Positions 25,942 to 34,617 of a stretch of 64,000 bases of DNA are shown here, piece after piece. A program made the translations under genes and the position numbers. Under the pieces are notes generated by a model. It searched no databases. It had not been told where the DNA came from and saw only the letters and a list, made by a program, of their open reading frames with translations. The stretch's first letter is position 1. Each line of letters opens with the position of its first letter. Source of the stretch: Arthrobacter sp. MYb213 (GTDB lineage: Bacteria; Actinomycetota; Actinomycetes; Actinomycetales; Micrococcaceae). The stretch is from positions 1-64,000 of the forward strand of contig NZ_PCQA01000009.1 in assembly GCF_002979915.1 (NCBI RefSeq). The letters run 5' to 3'.

Positions 25942-26730
25942 ATGGCATCCATTGCTGCTGCCGCCGGTCGCGATGACCGCGCCGCCGTCGACAAGGCCAT
26001 GGCCCTGCTGAGCGCCTTTGGAAATGATGCTCTCACCGGTGCCGGCGTCAGTGAACTCGCCCGCCGGGCGGACATGTCTAAGTCCACCGCGTTCCGCGTG
26101 TTGGCCATGCTGCAGCGCAGCGGGGCCGTGGAGAGGGCAGGTAATGCCTATCGGCTCGGCAAACTGATCAATAACCTAGGGGCCAGCCACGAGAGCGCAA
26201 GCCATGGCCGGATCCGAGATGCCCTTACGCCCTACTTGGCCGACCTGTATGAGATGAGCCGCCAAACCGTCCATCTGGCGGTCCTGGTTGGCACCGACGT
26301 AGTGTACCTGAATAAGCTCTACGGCCACCTGCAGGTCCGCAGTCCCTCGCGCATCGGCGGTCGGGCCCCTGCGTACTGCACGGCAGTGGGCAAGATGTTA
26401 CTGTCCTACGATCCCGATGCCACCGAGCAGGTCCTGCGGTCGGAACTGTCAGCCTGGACTCCCGCGACCATCACGGATCCGGACGCGTTCCGGGCAGAAC
26501 TGGCCAAAGTGCGGGAAACCAACATCGCCTTTGACCGGGAGGAAATCCTAGTGGGATTGAACTGCATTGCGGCCCCGGTCATGGGTGCCAACGGCAGGCC
26601 GGTCGCCGCCATGTCGGTGTCCGGTCCTGCCGGAAAGTTTGCGCCGGACTCGCAGGCCAATGTGCTGCGGAAGGTCTGCTATGCGGCCAGCCGTGCCGTT
26701 GCAGCGGCCAGCGCGCACCGGCAGCAATAG
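25942..26730 (+). CDS. IclR-family transcriptional regulator
   Basis: This 262-residue protein has an N-terminal winged helix (AVDKAMALLSAFG, VSELARRADMSKSTAFRVLA) and the C-terminal IclR effector domain (YLADLYEMSRQTVHLAVLVG, AYCTAVGKMLLSY, FDREEILVGLNCIAAPV). Such proteins sense small organic acids and control catabolic operons. It lies downstream of, and on the other strand from, the acid-CoA ligase region, but its target is not evident. Its length is normal for the family, and it appears intact. Confidence 0.88.
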   Translation: MASIAAAAGRDDRAAVDKAMALLSAFGNDALTGAGVSELARRADMSKSTAFRVLAMLQRSGAVERAGNAYRLGKLINNLGASHESASHGRIRDALTPYLADLYEMSRQTVHLAVLVGTDVVYLNKLYGHLQVRSPSRIGGRAPAYCTAVGKMLLSYDPDATEQVLRSELSAWTPATITDPDAFRAELAKVRETNIAFDREEILVGLNCIAAPVMGANGRPVAAMSVSGPAGKFAPDSQANVLRKVCYAASRAVAAASAHRQQ

Positions 26731-26758
26731 TTGCGGCTGGCCCTGGGCGCTTGAGGGG

Positions 26759-26983
26759 CTACTTGGTGGGTACGGCGTCCAAATGGCGCGAATCTTCGAG
26801 TACCCAGTCCGGCTCGGCGATGAGCAGCGACAATGACCTGCCGTGCATGTCGACGTCCAGGACGTACCGGTAACCTGCGGCCTCGCCGCGGGCAATTCCG
26901 ACAACATCGCCTTCCTCCACCGCCAGTACAAGTCGGCGGCAGGCCGGATCCGCGCCCCCGCGGGATAGGCGGCCGCGATCGGC
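26759..26983 (-). pseudogene. C-terminal fragment of an unrecognised gene
   Basis: A minus-strand frame ending in TAG at 26759-26761 encodes GRLSRGGADPACRRLVLAVE and later YRYVLDVDMHGRSLSLLIAE, with strongly GC-biased third positions like a real gene. No start codon with a ribosome site is present before the frame meets the opposite-strand nucleotidyltransferase gene at 26987. It is probably the end of a gene whose front was deleted in the same event that truncated that neighbour. A short intact protein from an internal GTG cannot be excluded. Confidence 0.4.
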
Positions 26984-26986
26984 GGC

Positions 26987-27460
26987 GTGGCACTGAACAT
27001 CCAGATCGTCGGCGGGGCGGCCTTGCTGCTGCACGGGCTGCTGGATCGTTCCACGGAAGACATTGATGCCAGATACGCAAGCGCCTCCGTGGTCGAGGAG
27101 GTGGCCCGGGAGATGGCCACCGAATACGGCTTGCCCGTCGGTTGGCTCAATTCGAAGGCCGCCGCTTTCTTGCCGGACGATGCCGCATGGGTTGCCGGGA
27201 AGGAAGGGACCTCCGCTGCGATATGGCTGGCCGATCTGCCCACGCTCGCGGCCATGAAGCTTGCCGCCGAACGGCAAAAAGATATCGAGGACCTGGGGCG
27301 GATTGCCAATGCGCTGGGCATCACCGACCCTGCGGATCTTGTGCGGATCGCCTATGAGAAATATGGTGAGGATTCCGTTCCGCTCTCCGCATCGCGGGAA
27401 AACTACGAGATCGTGGCCGAAGAGGCCATTGCCGCGGCCGCGGCTTTGAAACGACGTTGA
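26987..27460 (+). pseudogene. nucleotidyltransferase-like protein (AbiEii/DUF6036 type), N-terminally truncated
   Basis: This 157-residue frame starts at a GTG and reads ALNIQIVGGAALLLHGLLDR, then STEDIDA, the GG..(D)xD strand-helix of minimal nucleotidyltransferases of the DUF6036/AbiEii type. The rest (LPTLAAMKLAAERQKDIEDL) fits the family C-terminal helical part. Relatives usually carry 20-30 residues before IQIVGG; here an in-frame TAG lies 24 bases upstream of the GTG, and there is no ribosome site. It may have been the toxin-like half of a two-gene module; no partner is present. Confidence 0.55.
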
Positions 27461-27803
27461 CCGCCATTCGCGGCTGTGCAGCGTGAACTTCGTGTTTTCG
27501 CCTGGTCAATCCCCCATTGGGAAACGCCGATAATCGATCTTATGTTAATTTGAAAAGACATTATGTGCTCCTACCGCACATGATGACATTTCGGGTAACG
27601 AACCGCATTGACCCCCAACCACCCTTTGACCTGAGCTTTATCAGTGGTGACGTCCGTCAGGCTGGCGATGTTCTTGGTCTAGGACGACGCTAAAGATCCA
27701 GCGGCAATGTATGTGTTGACGTGCTTTTTCCGACTTAGCTATTGCGAGTTTCGCAAATTATGTGCGAGAATCGCAATCCAGTTTCGAGCGCTGAGGACGG
27801 TCG
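27461..27803. other. intergenic stretch before the recombinase module
   Basis: A change to more AT-rich sequence occurs here, with no protein-like frame. It precedes the recombinase operon and should hold its promoter. No tRNA or clear attachment repeat was recognised. Confidence 0.4.
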
Positions 27804-28913
27804 ATGGGCAACAACGAAAATGTTTTATTTGCTCCGTTCGGTGGGAACGATCCAGACCCGGACGCTTTCCTCAGCATGGTCTTAGATGGCTGGGCCCAGC
27901 AGCAAAGAGCGAAAGACTTCGCGCTAGCCACGATTCGGACCCGACGGAACGTGGTGATGAGTATGGTGGACTTCGCTGGTAGTTATCCGTGGGAATGGAG
28001 CCTCGGGGATGCTGACGACTTTTTCTCGCATGCCAGGGCTGTCCGAAACCTCTCCCATGGGACCGTTCGCGCCTATCAGGGTCATATTAAGCTCTTCTGC
28101 GAGTACGTCTGCGACCCTCATTATGACTGGTGCGAACAGAGTGCGAAGCTGTTCGGGCAAGTCTTCGCTCAGGTAGTTACCGAACTGAACCACATCACCC
28201 ACGCCCAACCCTCCGAGGCACGCCCTGCCAAACGGCCGTTCACTCAGCGCGAGCTGCAGGAGCTCTTCGACTTAGCTGACGTTGAAGTCGAACGGATCTT
28301 GGACTCCGGCCGCAAAGGCGCTTTGGCCGCTTGGCGTGACGCGATCGCATTCAAGAGCGCCTACAGCTGGGGCTTGCGTGCCAACGAGTTGCGCCACCTT
28401 CAGGTCGTGGACTATTCGCGTAATGCGCAGGCACCCTATCTCGGCGAGCACGGGGTGCTTCGCGTGCGCTGGGGGAAACCACACCGCGGTTCGGCGAAGA
28501 AACCCCGCTCAGTACTGACCATCTGGCCTTGGTCAGTGGAAATGATCCAGGATTGGATCCGCAATGGTCTCCCCCGCTACGGGCATCCCGTAAATGATCT
28601 TTTCCCCACCACAGGGGGCTCTATTGTCGGTGAGTCCCACCTGCTCGGTAAGCTACACACACTCATCGACGAACTCGGTTTCCCTCCCGGACTTGATCTC
28701 CATTCTTTCCGGCGCTCTTACGCCACCCATCTGATCACCGGTGAAGGATTCGACGTCACCTTCGTTCAGCTTCGGTTGGGCCATGAGCACGCGGCGACAA
28801 CTTCGATCTATACGATGCCTTCACCCGACTACCAACGTCTTGCGCTCGAACGGGCCCATGAGCACACTATCCAGGCCGCCCTTGGGCTGAAACCATCGAG
28901 GAGGAACTCATGA
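27804..28913 (+). CDS. tyrosine recombinase (phage-integrase family)
   Basis: This 369-residue protein has an N-terminal SAM-like DNA-binding domain (about residues 20-125) and a C-terminal catalytic domain. Catalytic residues are visible: Arg192 (WGLRANEL), His300 and Arg303 (LDLHSFRRSYATHL), His327 (LRLGHEHA) and Tyr336 (TSIYTMPS); a Lys at 225-233 probably completes the set. It should cut and rejoin DNA through a 3'-phosphotyrosine. It is the first gene of a tightly coupled trio, overlapping the next gene by 4 bases (ATGA). This arrangement suggests a transposon-like integration module rather than a chromosomal XerC/D. Confidence 0.88.
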   Translation: MGNNENVLFAPFGGNDPDPDAFLSMVLDGWAQQQRAKDFALATIRTRRNVVMSMVDFAGSYPWEWSLGDADDFFSHARAVRNLSHGTVRAYQGHIKLFCEYVCDPHYDWCEQSAKLFGQVFAQVVTELNHITHAQPSEARPAKRPFTQRELQELFDLADVEVERILDSGRKGALAAWRDAIAFKSAYSWGLRANELRHLQVVDYSRNAQAPYLGEHGVLRVRWGKPHRGSAKKPRSVLTIWPWSVEMIQDWIRNGLPRYGHPVNDLFPTTGGSIVGESHLLGKLHTLIDELGFPPGLDLHSFRRSYATHLITGEGFDVTFVQLRLGHEHAATTSIYTMPSPDYQRLALERAHEHTIQAALGLKPSRRNS

Positions 28914-29251
28914 GCCGCCGCGAGATCACTTACAACTGGAAGCTACGCGAAATCATGGCACGACGCGGTGTCCATACCGCTAAGGAACTCACCGAATTGC
29001 TTCACGAACGCGGTATTACTTTGACCCCCAACGCCATCTGGCGCATCGTTACCCAAGAGCCGGAACGAATCGCTTTCAAAGTCCTCGTTGCACTCTGTGA
29101 CGCACTCGATGTCACTCCCAACGACCTAATCGCCTACACCGTGACGGACACCAAGACTCTCAGACAGCGTAGTAATGCAACAGGGCAGAACCTTCCTGAA
29201 CTGCGCCAGTACAGGCCAGTGCGCGCACGAATCGTTGAAGACGATGAGTAA
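28910..29251 (+). CDS. small XRE/Cro-type HTH protein
   Basis: This 113-residue protein has a Cro/C1-type HTH over residues 10-75 (LREIMARRGVHTAKELTELL, LTPNAIWRIVTQEPERIAFK) ending VLVALCDALDVTPNDLI, which is characteristic of the YozG/HTH_26 type. The C-terminal 35 residues are basic and unrecognised. Its start overlaps the recombinase stop by 4 bases, and its stop lies inside the next gene's start. It may control the trio's expression or act as a directionality or accessory factor. Confidence 0.82.
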   Translation: MSRREITYNWKLREIMARRGVHTAKELTELLHERGITLTPNAIWRIVTQEPERIAFKVLVALCDALDVTPNDLIAYTVTDTKTLRQRSNATGQNLPELRQYRPVRARIVEDDE

Positions 29252-30818
29252 CCCGGGCCGTCCGGCCACGGGAGGTAACGGATCAGCCCGCATGCCCACG
29301 CTCGTGAACCTCACACCTCAGAAGAAGCGAGGCCGTCCCCGCTCAACGGGCAACTACACCTGCTGCCGTTGTCAGCAGTTAGTCGCGAAGACCCGAGTCC
29401 GTTGGCCAGACGGATCAGTCTGCGGCGCATGCTTCTCTGAAGCAACGCACACGTACGGCACCTGCCCAGACTGTCGCGAGCACCGGATGCTCCCTGGCAT
29501 CTCCTCGGCCACTGGTGAACCGATCTGCCGCGATTGCGCCGGCATTGCCACAGAGCTGACCTGCACGCGCTGCAGACGCGAAGCAGAACGATTCCGCGCA
29601 GGCTTATGCATGCAATGCACTCTCACCGACGACCTTACTGCTGTCCTCAAACCTAACGAAGATCTACGACTTCACCGCCTCATAAAGCTGCTCACAGAGA
29701 CAGGGCGGCCCGAGAGTATTTATACCTACATGCGTCCGGGCACCAAAGCCCGCCAACTCCTAGAAATGATTGGAAACCGAAACCTCGCACTCACCCATGA
29801 GGCCTTCGACGAGCTACCCACCTCAACCGCTGCTGAGCATCTAAGAGCCTTGCTGATTCACCATCGCACGATGCCCGAGCGCGGAAACGAAAACCTCGCT
29901 CGTTTCGAGCAGTGGATCACAGCCAGAGTCGCCTCCCTGCCCACTGACGGGACAAGCCATATAGTCGAACTCTTCGCCAGGTGGCGCCACCTCAAACGAA
30001 TCCGCGACAAAGCCGCAGACCCGGAGACCAACCACAGTACCGCCATCAGCGCCGCGAAACAGGAAATCACCGAGGCAGGGAAACTTCTCCTCTGGCTCAA
30101 GGAGACGCACGATATCGGCGCAGAAAAGCTCCAACAGAAGCACATCGATGACTACCTGAGCAGTGGCCCCAGCACCCGAAAACACATCCGAAACTTCGTT
30201 CGCTGGCTCAATAGTCAGCCAAACAGCCGCACCCATGGGCTTGATACGCCCTTCCGAAAAGCTCAAGCCAACCCAATGATTACCGACATGCAGCGGACTG
30301 AACTCGTGAGGAACTGTTTAGAACACCAGCAAGTAGCTCAGTCTACGCGCCTGGCTGGTTTGATTCTTTTGCTATGGGCACACCCGCTGAACAAGATCGT
30401 CCTGCTTCGCCGAGAACATCTCATCACTGCTCCGGACGGCATGCGCATCAAGCTCGGAGCAACACCGGCCGCCGTACCCACAGCCCTCACTGAGCTGTTC
30501 TGGCAACAATTACAAAACCCTGAGAACAGCAACACCACGAATGCTGGCACCGACTGGCTCTTCCCCGGCACTCGTGCTGGCCAGCATCTACACCCGGACA
30601 CCCTCGCCGGACGACTCAAAGTCCTCGGCATAGATCCTCAAAGAGCACGCAACGCGACGCTGCGCAGCCTCACCCAAGAAGTTGACGGACGCACCCTCAT
30701 GGACTTGCTTGGCTATAGTCCTGGAATCATCGCCCAACATGCGTCAAGAGCAGCCGCACCTATGGCTGACTATATTGATCTGAAGAGGTCTGCTCCTCAG
30801 ATTGCAGAGAACCCCTAG
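29244..30818 (+). CDS. zinc-finger integrase-like protein of the recombinase trio
   Basis: This 524-residue protein starts at the ATG at 29244, overlapping the HTH gene by 8 bases. An N-terminal zinc-ribbon array has six CxxC pairs (C40/C43, C60/C63, C74/C77, C95/C98, C107/C110, C122/C125) after a basic GRPRS patch. A helical middle (about 140-340) resembles a core-binding domain. The C-terminal part has DWLFPGTRAGQHLHPDTLAG and LMDLLGYSPGIIAQHASRAA, which look like a decayed tyrosine-recombinase catalytic domain: the HxxR becomes ATLRSL and no clear catalytic Tyr is present in the expected context. It may be a structural partner that recognises DNA ends for the active recombinase. Confidence 0.7.
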   Translation: MSNPGRPATGGNGSARMPTLVNLTPQKKRGRPRSTGNYTCCRCQQLVAKTRVRWPDGSVCGACFSEATHTYGTCPDCREHRMLPGISSATGEPICRDCAGIATELTCTRCRREAERFRAGLCMQCTLTDDLTAVLKPNEDLRLHRLIKLLTETGRPESIYTYMRPGTKARQLLEMIGNRNLALTHEAFDELPTSTAAEHLRALLIHHRTMPERGNENLARFEQWITARVASLPTDGTSHIVELFARWRHLKRIRDKAADPETNHSTAISAAKQEITEAGKLLLWLKETHDIGAEKLQQKHIDDYLSSGPSTRKHIRNFVRWLNSQPNSRTHGLDTPFRKAQANPMITDMQRTELVRNCLEHQQVAQSTRLAGLILLLWAHPLNKIVLLRREHLITAPDGMRIKLGATPAAVPTALTELFWQQLQNPENSNTTNAGTDWLFPGTRAGQHLHPDTLAGRLKVLGIDPQRARNATLRSLTQEVDGRTLMDLLGYSPGIIAQHASRAAAPMADYIDLKRSAPQIAENP

Positions 30819-31258
30819 TCTTGAGGTTCTTCAAGCATCGGATCACTGACCTACAACTCTGAAGGTCTCATCAGGGAGCCATCAAAAGTACCTGGATCCG
30901 GAGGAAACGGATAACGGGCTTTCCCATCAAAATGCAAATTATTTACATTTTTTGAAATCGGATAAATATCACTTGACATAATCAGAATTATCGGCTCTTA
31001 ACTCACGGGAGCAGAAGTAGCTGCGAGTGCTCCCGTCCGTCAGCGAATCCAACGTACCTGAACGTCAGGCGGGCTTTGCGTGCGTCTGCAGGTCAACCGT
31101 CCGGAGCGGAAAGTTGCTCGTCACGAAGGATCAGAATGCAATACCTGAAATAGAGCAGCACTGCTGCACTTAAGCTCGTTCGTTCCTGTGTGTATCTGTC
31201 AGTGATTTCACCACTGTGGTGCATTTATGAAAATTGGCTCGTAAGGCTAGCTCGGGTC
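30819..31258. other. AT-rich intergenic stretch after the recombinase trio
   Basis: No gene is seen. The sequence contains TTGACA near 30974 with AT-rich surroundings that could be a promoter. It may include the end of the element carrying the recombinases, but no terminal repeat could be fixed. Confidence 0.4.
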
Positions 31259-32311
31259 CTAGACAAACCGCTGTTTCAGATAATTCCAAATCAGAGGCTC
31301 CGCCCAGTCAGGCTTGGATGGGACGGCAGGAATCTTGGGCGTTTCGCCCTTGAACTCGATCCTGAAGGCAGTTTCCCTGTCCGCAACCGGGGACTCATGA
31401 GCCCAATCAAATTCCGGGCATTCAATAGATTTATCCGTAATGAACCAAAGTTGATTCGTGCCAACGATTTCTTTGAGCCTTCCCCGTAATTGATAACTGT
31501 CAGGGTCTTGCCGTCTTGTCCTTACAGTGAGGCCAAGCCCATGCGCCAAACGCTTATGCACCCCGCCCCAGTCAACAGTCTTCGACCGTCCCCACTGGCC
31601 TGCAGCTTCTAGTTGGAGGATGAGTTCATGGAACGCGTCGGTGGAATCTTCACTGTGATGCCATATGGATTCAACATAATTTCGCTCTGCACCTATGCTA
31701 CCGACAACATAGATCTCTGCGTCTTCAACGGTTGGATCCGGCGCGAAGTCAAACTGTGTAGCTCGCGGGGGCATGCGCAACCATATACCGATCCGAAGCC
31801 CCTCGGGGTCGCCCGTCGCGTCGACGACAAGCTTGTCATCGACTAACGCGTTTGAACTAACCGCTAGCTCGAGTATTTGGCGAACAGTATCGTAGCTAAA
31901 ATCAGTTCTAAACTTCTCGAGATCTTGGTTCTCAGACTCGATTCCAGAACTGATAGTACTGCTCATCCGCTCTTCGAGCGATGAGATCTTCGAATCAATG
32001 TCATCCCTAACATCGCTGAGAATTTCTTCTCGGAGAGACCCTGCAGCAGCGTGCACCCCCGATTCGGCTGATTTCCTTACCGCCGTACGTAATCTCGGTT
32101 CGAAGACCAGCAACACGCCCGCAGATACGAGCGCGACGCCGAAACTTATCAAAATGGACTGTACTAGTGAAATCTTGGTCTCCGGCAACCAGCTCCACAG
32201 GGCGTGAGTCGGAAACGCCAGAGCTGTCAGGAGTGCCCCAAGCGATAAGAGGGATAACATCCATCCTCGATGGATACGGTCACGGATTGGTGTCTGAACT
32301 GGCGTACTCAC
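31259..32311 (-). CDS. membrane protein with coiled coil, function unknown
   Basis: This 350-residue protein starts at a GTG. Two hydrophobic helices lie near residues 18-38 and 47-69, followed by a predicted coiled coil (about 75-135; EILSDVRDDIDSKISSLEER). A cytosolic C-terminal domain of about 210 residues includes GIWLRMPPRATQFDFAP and YVESIWHHSEDSTDAFHELI. No family is recognised. The anchor-plus-coil-plus-globular layout is seen in sensors and membrane-bound defence effectors, but nothing specific can be said. Codon use is more AT-rich than in the catabolic genes. It faces away from the HEPN-like gene at 32611 across about 300 bases. Confidence 0.65.
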   Translation of the reverse strand: MSTPVQTPIRDRIHRGWMLSLLSLGALLTALAFPTHALWSWLPETKISLVQSILISFGVALVSAGVLLVFEPRLRTAVRKSAESGVHAAAGSLREEILSDVRDDIDSKISSLEERMSSTISSGIESENQDLEKFRTDFSYDTVRQILELAVSSNALVDDKLVVDATGDPEGLRIGIWLRMPPRATQFDFAPDPTVEDAEIYVVGSIGAERNYVESIWHHSEDSTDAFHELILQLEAAGQWGRSKTVDWGGVHKRLAHGLGLTVRTRRQDPDSYQLRGRLKEIVGTNQLWFITDKSIECPEFDWAHESPVADRETAFRIEFKGETPKIPAVPSKPDWAEPLIWNYLKQRFV

Positions 32312-32610
32312 AACTATCAGATTACACAGCTCTTTTTAGGATGATACTTCGGCTCTTCTAAGCTCACGAGAGTAAAAACTACGATTCAGTGCGAGACTCA
32401 TATAGCTGCATTCCCTGACTAAACCGAAAGTATCTGAATTTGCTACCTTCGGTTTCATACTTAGAAGTCAAATAAGAAGCTAATAGTTCGTGTCATCAGG
32501 CCGAATGCACTACTTGACATTACTGCTCGGTGTATCCTTTCGTTAGTGCTGATGGTCTAACTGGTCAAGGCGGCAGCCTTCATATACCTCCGGGTCCCTA
32601 AGAGCTGCAG

Positions 32611-33525
32611 ATGTTCGTTCGAACCGAACCAGCACACGTGCATGGAATTAAACTTGGCATCAACCGAACTCCCGCAAGGATCGGCTTCAAGAAGAATGCT
32701 GGACAAAACAATCACCTTCTCATCACTGTTCTTGTCGGGCTTGAGTCTGTTCGGGATGGCACAGCTTCCCTAAAAGACGAATTTTCAACGTCCTGGTCTC
32801 CCAAAGACAGATCTCGTTCTGCTCTTCGTAGCCGCGAGTATGCATTAGTCACTTCACTCGTATGGATTACGGACCTCATTGACGTTTACCGAAAACAAGT
32901 CCAAAAAACGGATTCAGTATTTGACAGATCGATTCAGGATTCAATTAACAGGATCGACGGACGTGCGGAACGGTTGTCGGCTCTGGCATCGAATTTACAA
33001 ATTCAGCTAAATGATCCAGCTCTGCTGATGACGTTATTTGCAATTAAATGGCGCAATACGCTCGTCCACTCAGAGTCGTCAACTCGCTTGAACGCATCCT
33101 TGAGTAGAAAGTTGATCTCTGTAGCGGCTCAAATAGCCGAAACCCATCGCGGACTGGATATCAAGCGATCAATCGAAACTTTTGAGAATGGAACTGCACC
33201 GACATTCAAGGAGGTGGCCTCATTCATCGCGGCAACTCAAAGCCTCGTTGAATCATTCGATAGCGCCGCCATCAAAAAAATGGACATTCAATGCTATGCG
33301 GAGTCGAGGCTCAGGGATTATTTCTCTCGCGAGTTCATTGGTAATCGCCAGATATTCTCACAGTACTGGGCTACAAACCCCGATAAGAGCTTTCAGAGAT
33401 TAAGTAACTTACTGACGCAGCTAGGGTTCAGCCGAGGAACCCATATTGCATCACTTAGTTCTGAGTACTTGAAGTCCATCGCACATCTAACAGCAAGCGA
33501 TGCTCGCGATCGTTTTGACGAATGA
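32611..33525 (+). CDS. unknown protein with HEPN-like RNase motif
   Basis: This 304-residue helical protein has the segment LFAIKWRNTLVHSESS, in which Arg148 and His153 form the R-x4-H motif of HEPN ribonucleases, with Asn149 after the Arg as in many toxins and defence nucleases of that fold. The helix before it is hydrophobic as expected. The rest is unrecognised, and no antitoxin-like nucleotidyltransferase lies beside it. The AT-rich composition points to recent acquisition. An RNA-cutting defence or toxin role is inferred from the motif and the setting only. Confidence 0.6.
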   Translation: MFVRTEPAHVHGIKLGINRTPARIGFKKNAGQNNHLLITVLVGLESVRDGTASLKDEFSTSWSPKDRSRSALRSREYALVTSLVWITDLIDVYRKQVQKTDSVFDRSIQDSINRIDGRAERLSALASNLQIQLNDPALLMTLFAIKWRNTLVHSESSTRLNASLSRKLISVAAQIAETHRGLDIKRSIETFENGTAPTFKEVASFIAATQSLVESFDSAAIKKMDIQCYAESRLRDYFSREFIGNRQIFSQYWATNPDKSFQRLSNLLTQLGFSRGTHIASLSSEYLKSIAHLTASDARDRFDE

Positions 33526-33918
33526 TTATCATTCATAGCTCGCATTGAGCACTCAAACGTCTGATTCTTGCCAAATATGTTCAGTTCACCCTTCCGTTGC
33601 GTATGTCGAAATCGGCTAGCAGCAGTAGGGAACACTCTAATTTCTTATTAGAACCGAGTTCCACAGTGGCTCCTGCTGCCAGCCATGCGCGTTCCATACT
33701 CCGGTATCTGCCTGTTCCGCGTTTCACATCGATTTGTCTTCCCCGCCATCCGCGCAGGGCCTGTCTCGCCGGGGATTTGTGGCCAAATCGTGTCTTGCTA
33801 CGTTGCGGATGTCGCCTGAAGTGGGCGCCAGTCACGATAAGTTAGGACGAATGGGGAACAATAATCTGAGTTTTTCACGCCTGTCTCAGGTTGAAGTGGC
33901 GGTTCGGATGGGTAGCAC
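33526..33918. other. intergenic stretch
   Basis: Two opposite open frames of about 80 codons cross here but lack a ribosome site or domain. The promoter of the operon starting at 33919 is expected near the right end. Confidence 0.4.
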
Positions 33919-34611
33919 GTGAAACTCGGTAGATCTGAAGTTCAATCGTGGCTGGATGCAGTGGCACCAGGCTCTGGTTTAGTGCGCCTTGCCCAATTGT
34001 CTGGGCTTCCACGTTTACGTATCACGCAGCAAGTCAGCCGTGGCAGTGTGGCCCCTTCAACCATTACTACCATCGCGCGGGGCCTCGATCTTGATCCTTT
34101 GGATGAGTTAACCCGGTTCCAGGAATTCGCAAGCATCACCACCTCCGCGCCCGTCCCAGACGAAATGGCAGCGTTCATCCCTACCGCCGGCCTTTTGCAG
34201 GGAACAGTTCATCGTTTGAACTCAGAGACAGTTAACGAGGCTGAACTCGGCGAGGAATCTTACGATCATTTGGCGTTGCATTGGTTTGATTGCGCCGACG
34301 ATGGAAATCTGCGATCCCATATCCAACAGCAACTGGGCGTCGCGCAGCCGAGCTTGTGGAAGATGCTGCGCAGCCGGTTACGAGAAGATGTGGCTCTCGA
34401 GGTCGCCCAGTATGCCAGTTTCCCTTTAGCGTCCGCGTTGGTGGTGTCAGGTGTGCTCACGGGTGGCGAGGCAGGATGGGAGCCAGAGTGCCGTTCCCGC
34501 TGGCTCAACACAGTACCTTTAGGTCAGTTACTTGCCGAATCGGAGAAACGCCTGCGCGAGGTGGGAAAACAGGTGCGCAGCTTGGAGACATTTGAAAACC
34601 ATCTAGGATAA
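33919..34611 (+). CDS. HTH regulator-like protein, unknown family
   Basis: This 230-residue protein starts at GTG. The first 65 residues look like a Cro/C1-type HTH (LVRLAQLSGLPRLRITQQVS, then SVAPSTITTIARGLDLDPLDEL). The remainder is unrecognised, with a C-terminal predicted coil (LLAESEKRLREVGKQVRSLE). It lies 6 bases before a membrane protein gene, so the two are probably co-transcribed. A regulator working with a membrane partner is plausible. Confidence 0.6.
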   Translation: MKLGRSEVQSWLDAVAPGSGLVRLAQLSGLPRLRITQQVSRGSVAPSTITTIARGLDLDPLDELTRFQEFASITTSAPVPDEMAAFIPTAGLLQGTVHRLNSETVNEAELGEESYDHLALHWFDCADDGNLRSHIQQQLGVAQPSLWKMLRSRLREDVALEVAQYASFPLASALVVSGVLTGGEAGWEPECRSRWLNTVPLGQLLAESEKRLREVGKQVRSLETFENHLG

Positions 34612-34617
34612 AAGCCT

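Noticed and set aside
27461-27803. tRNA gene as an integration site beside the recombinase trio
   Set aside because: No cloverleaf with a T-loop GGTTCGA-type box and matching stems could be found.
33581-33835. 84-codon minus-strand frame (MTGAHFRRHPQRSKTRFGHK...)
   Set aside because: Basic composition, no ribosome site and a competing plus-strand frame of equal length; not enough to call a gene.
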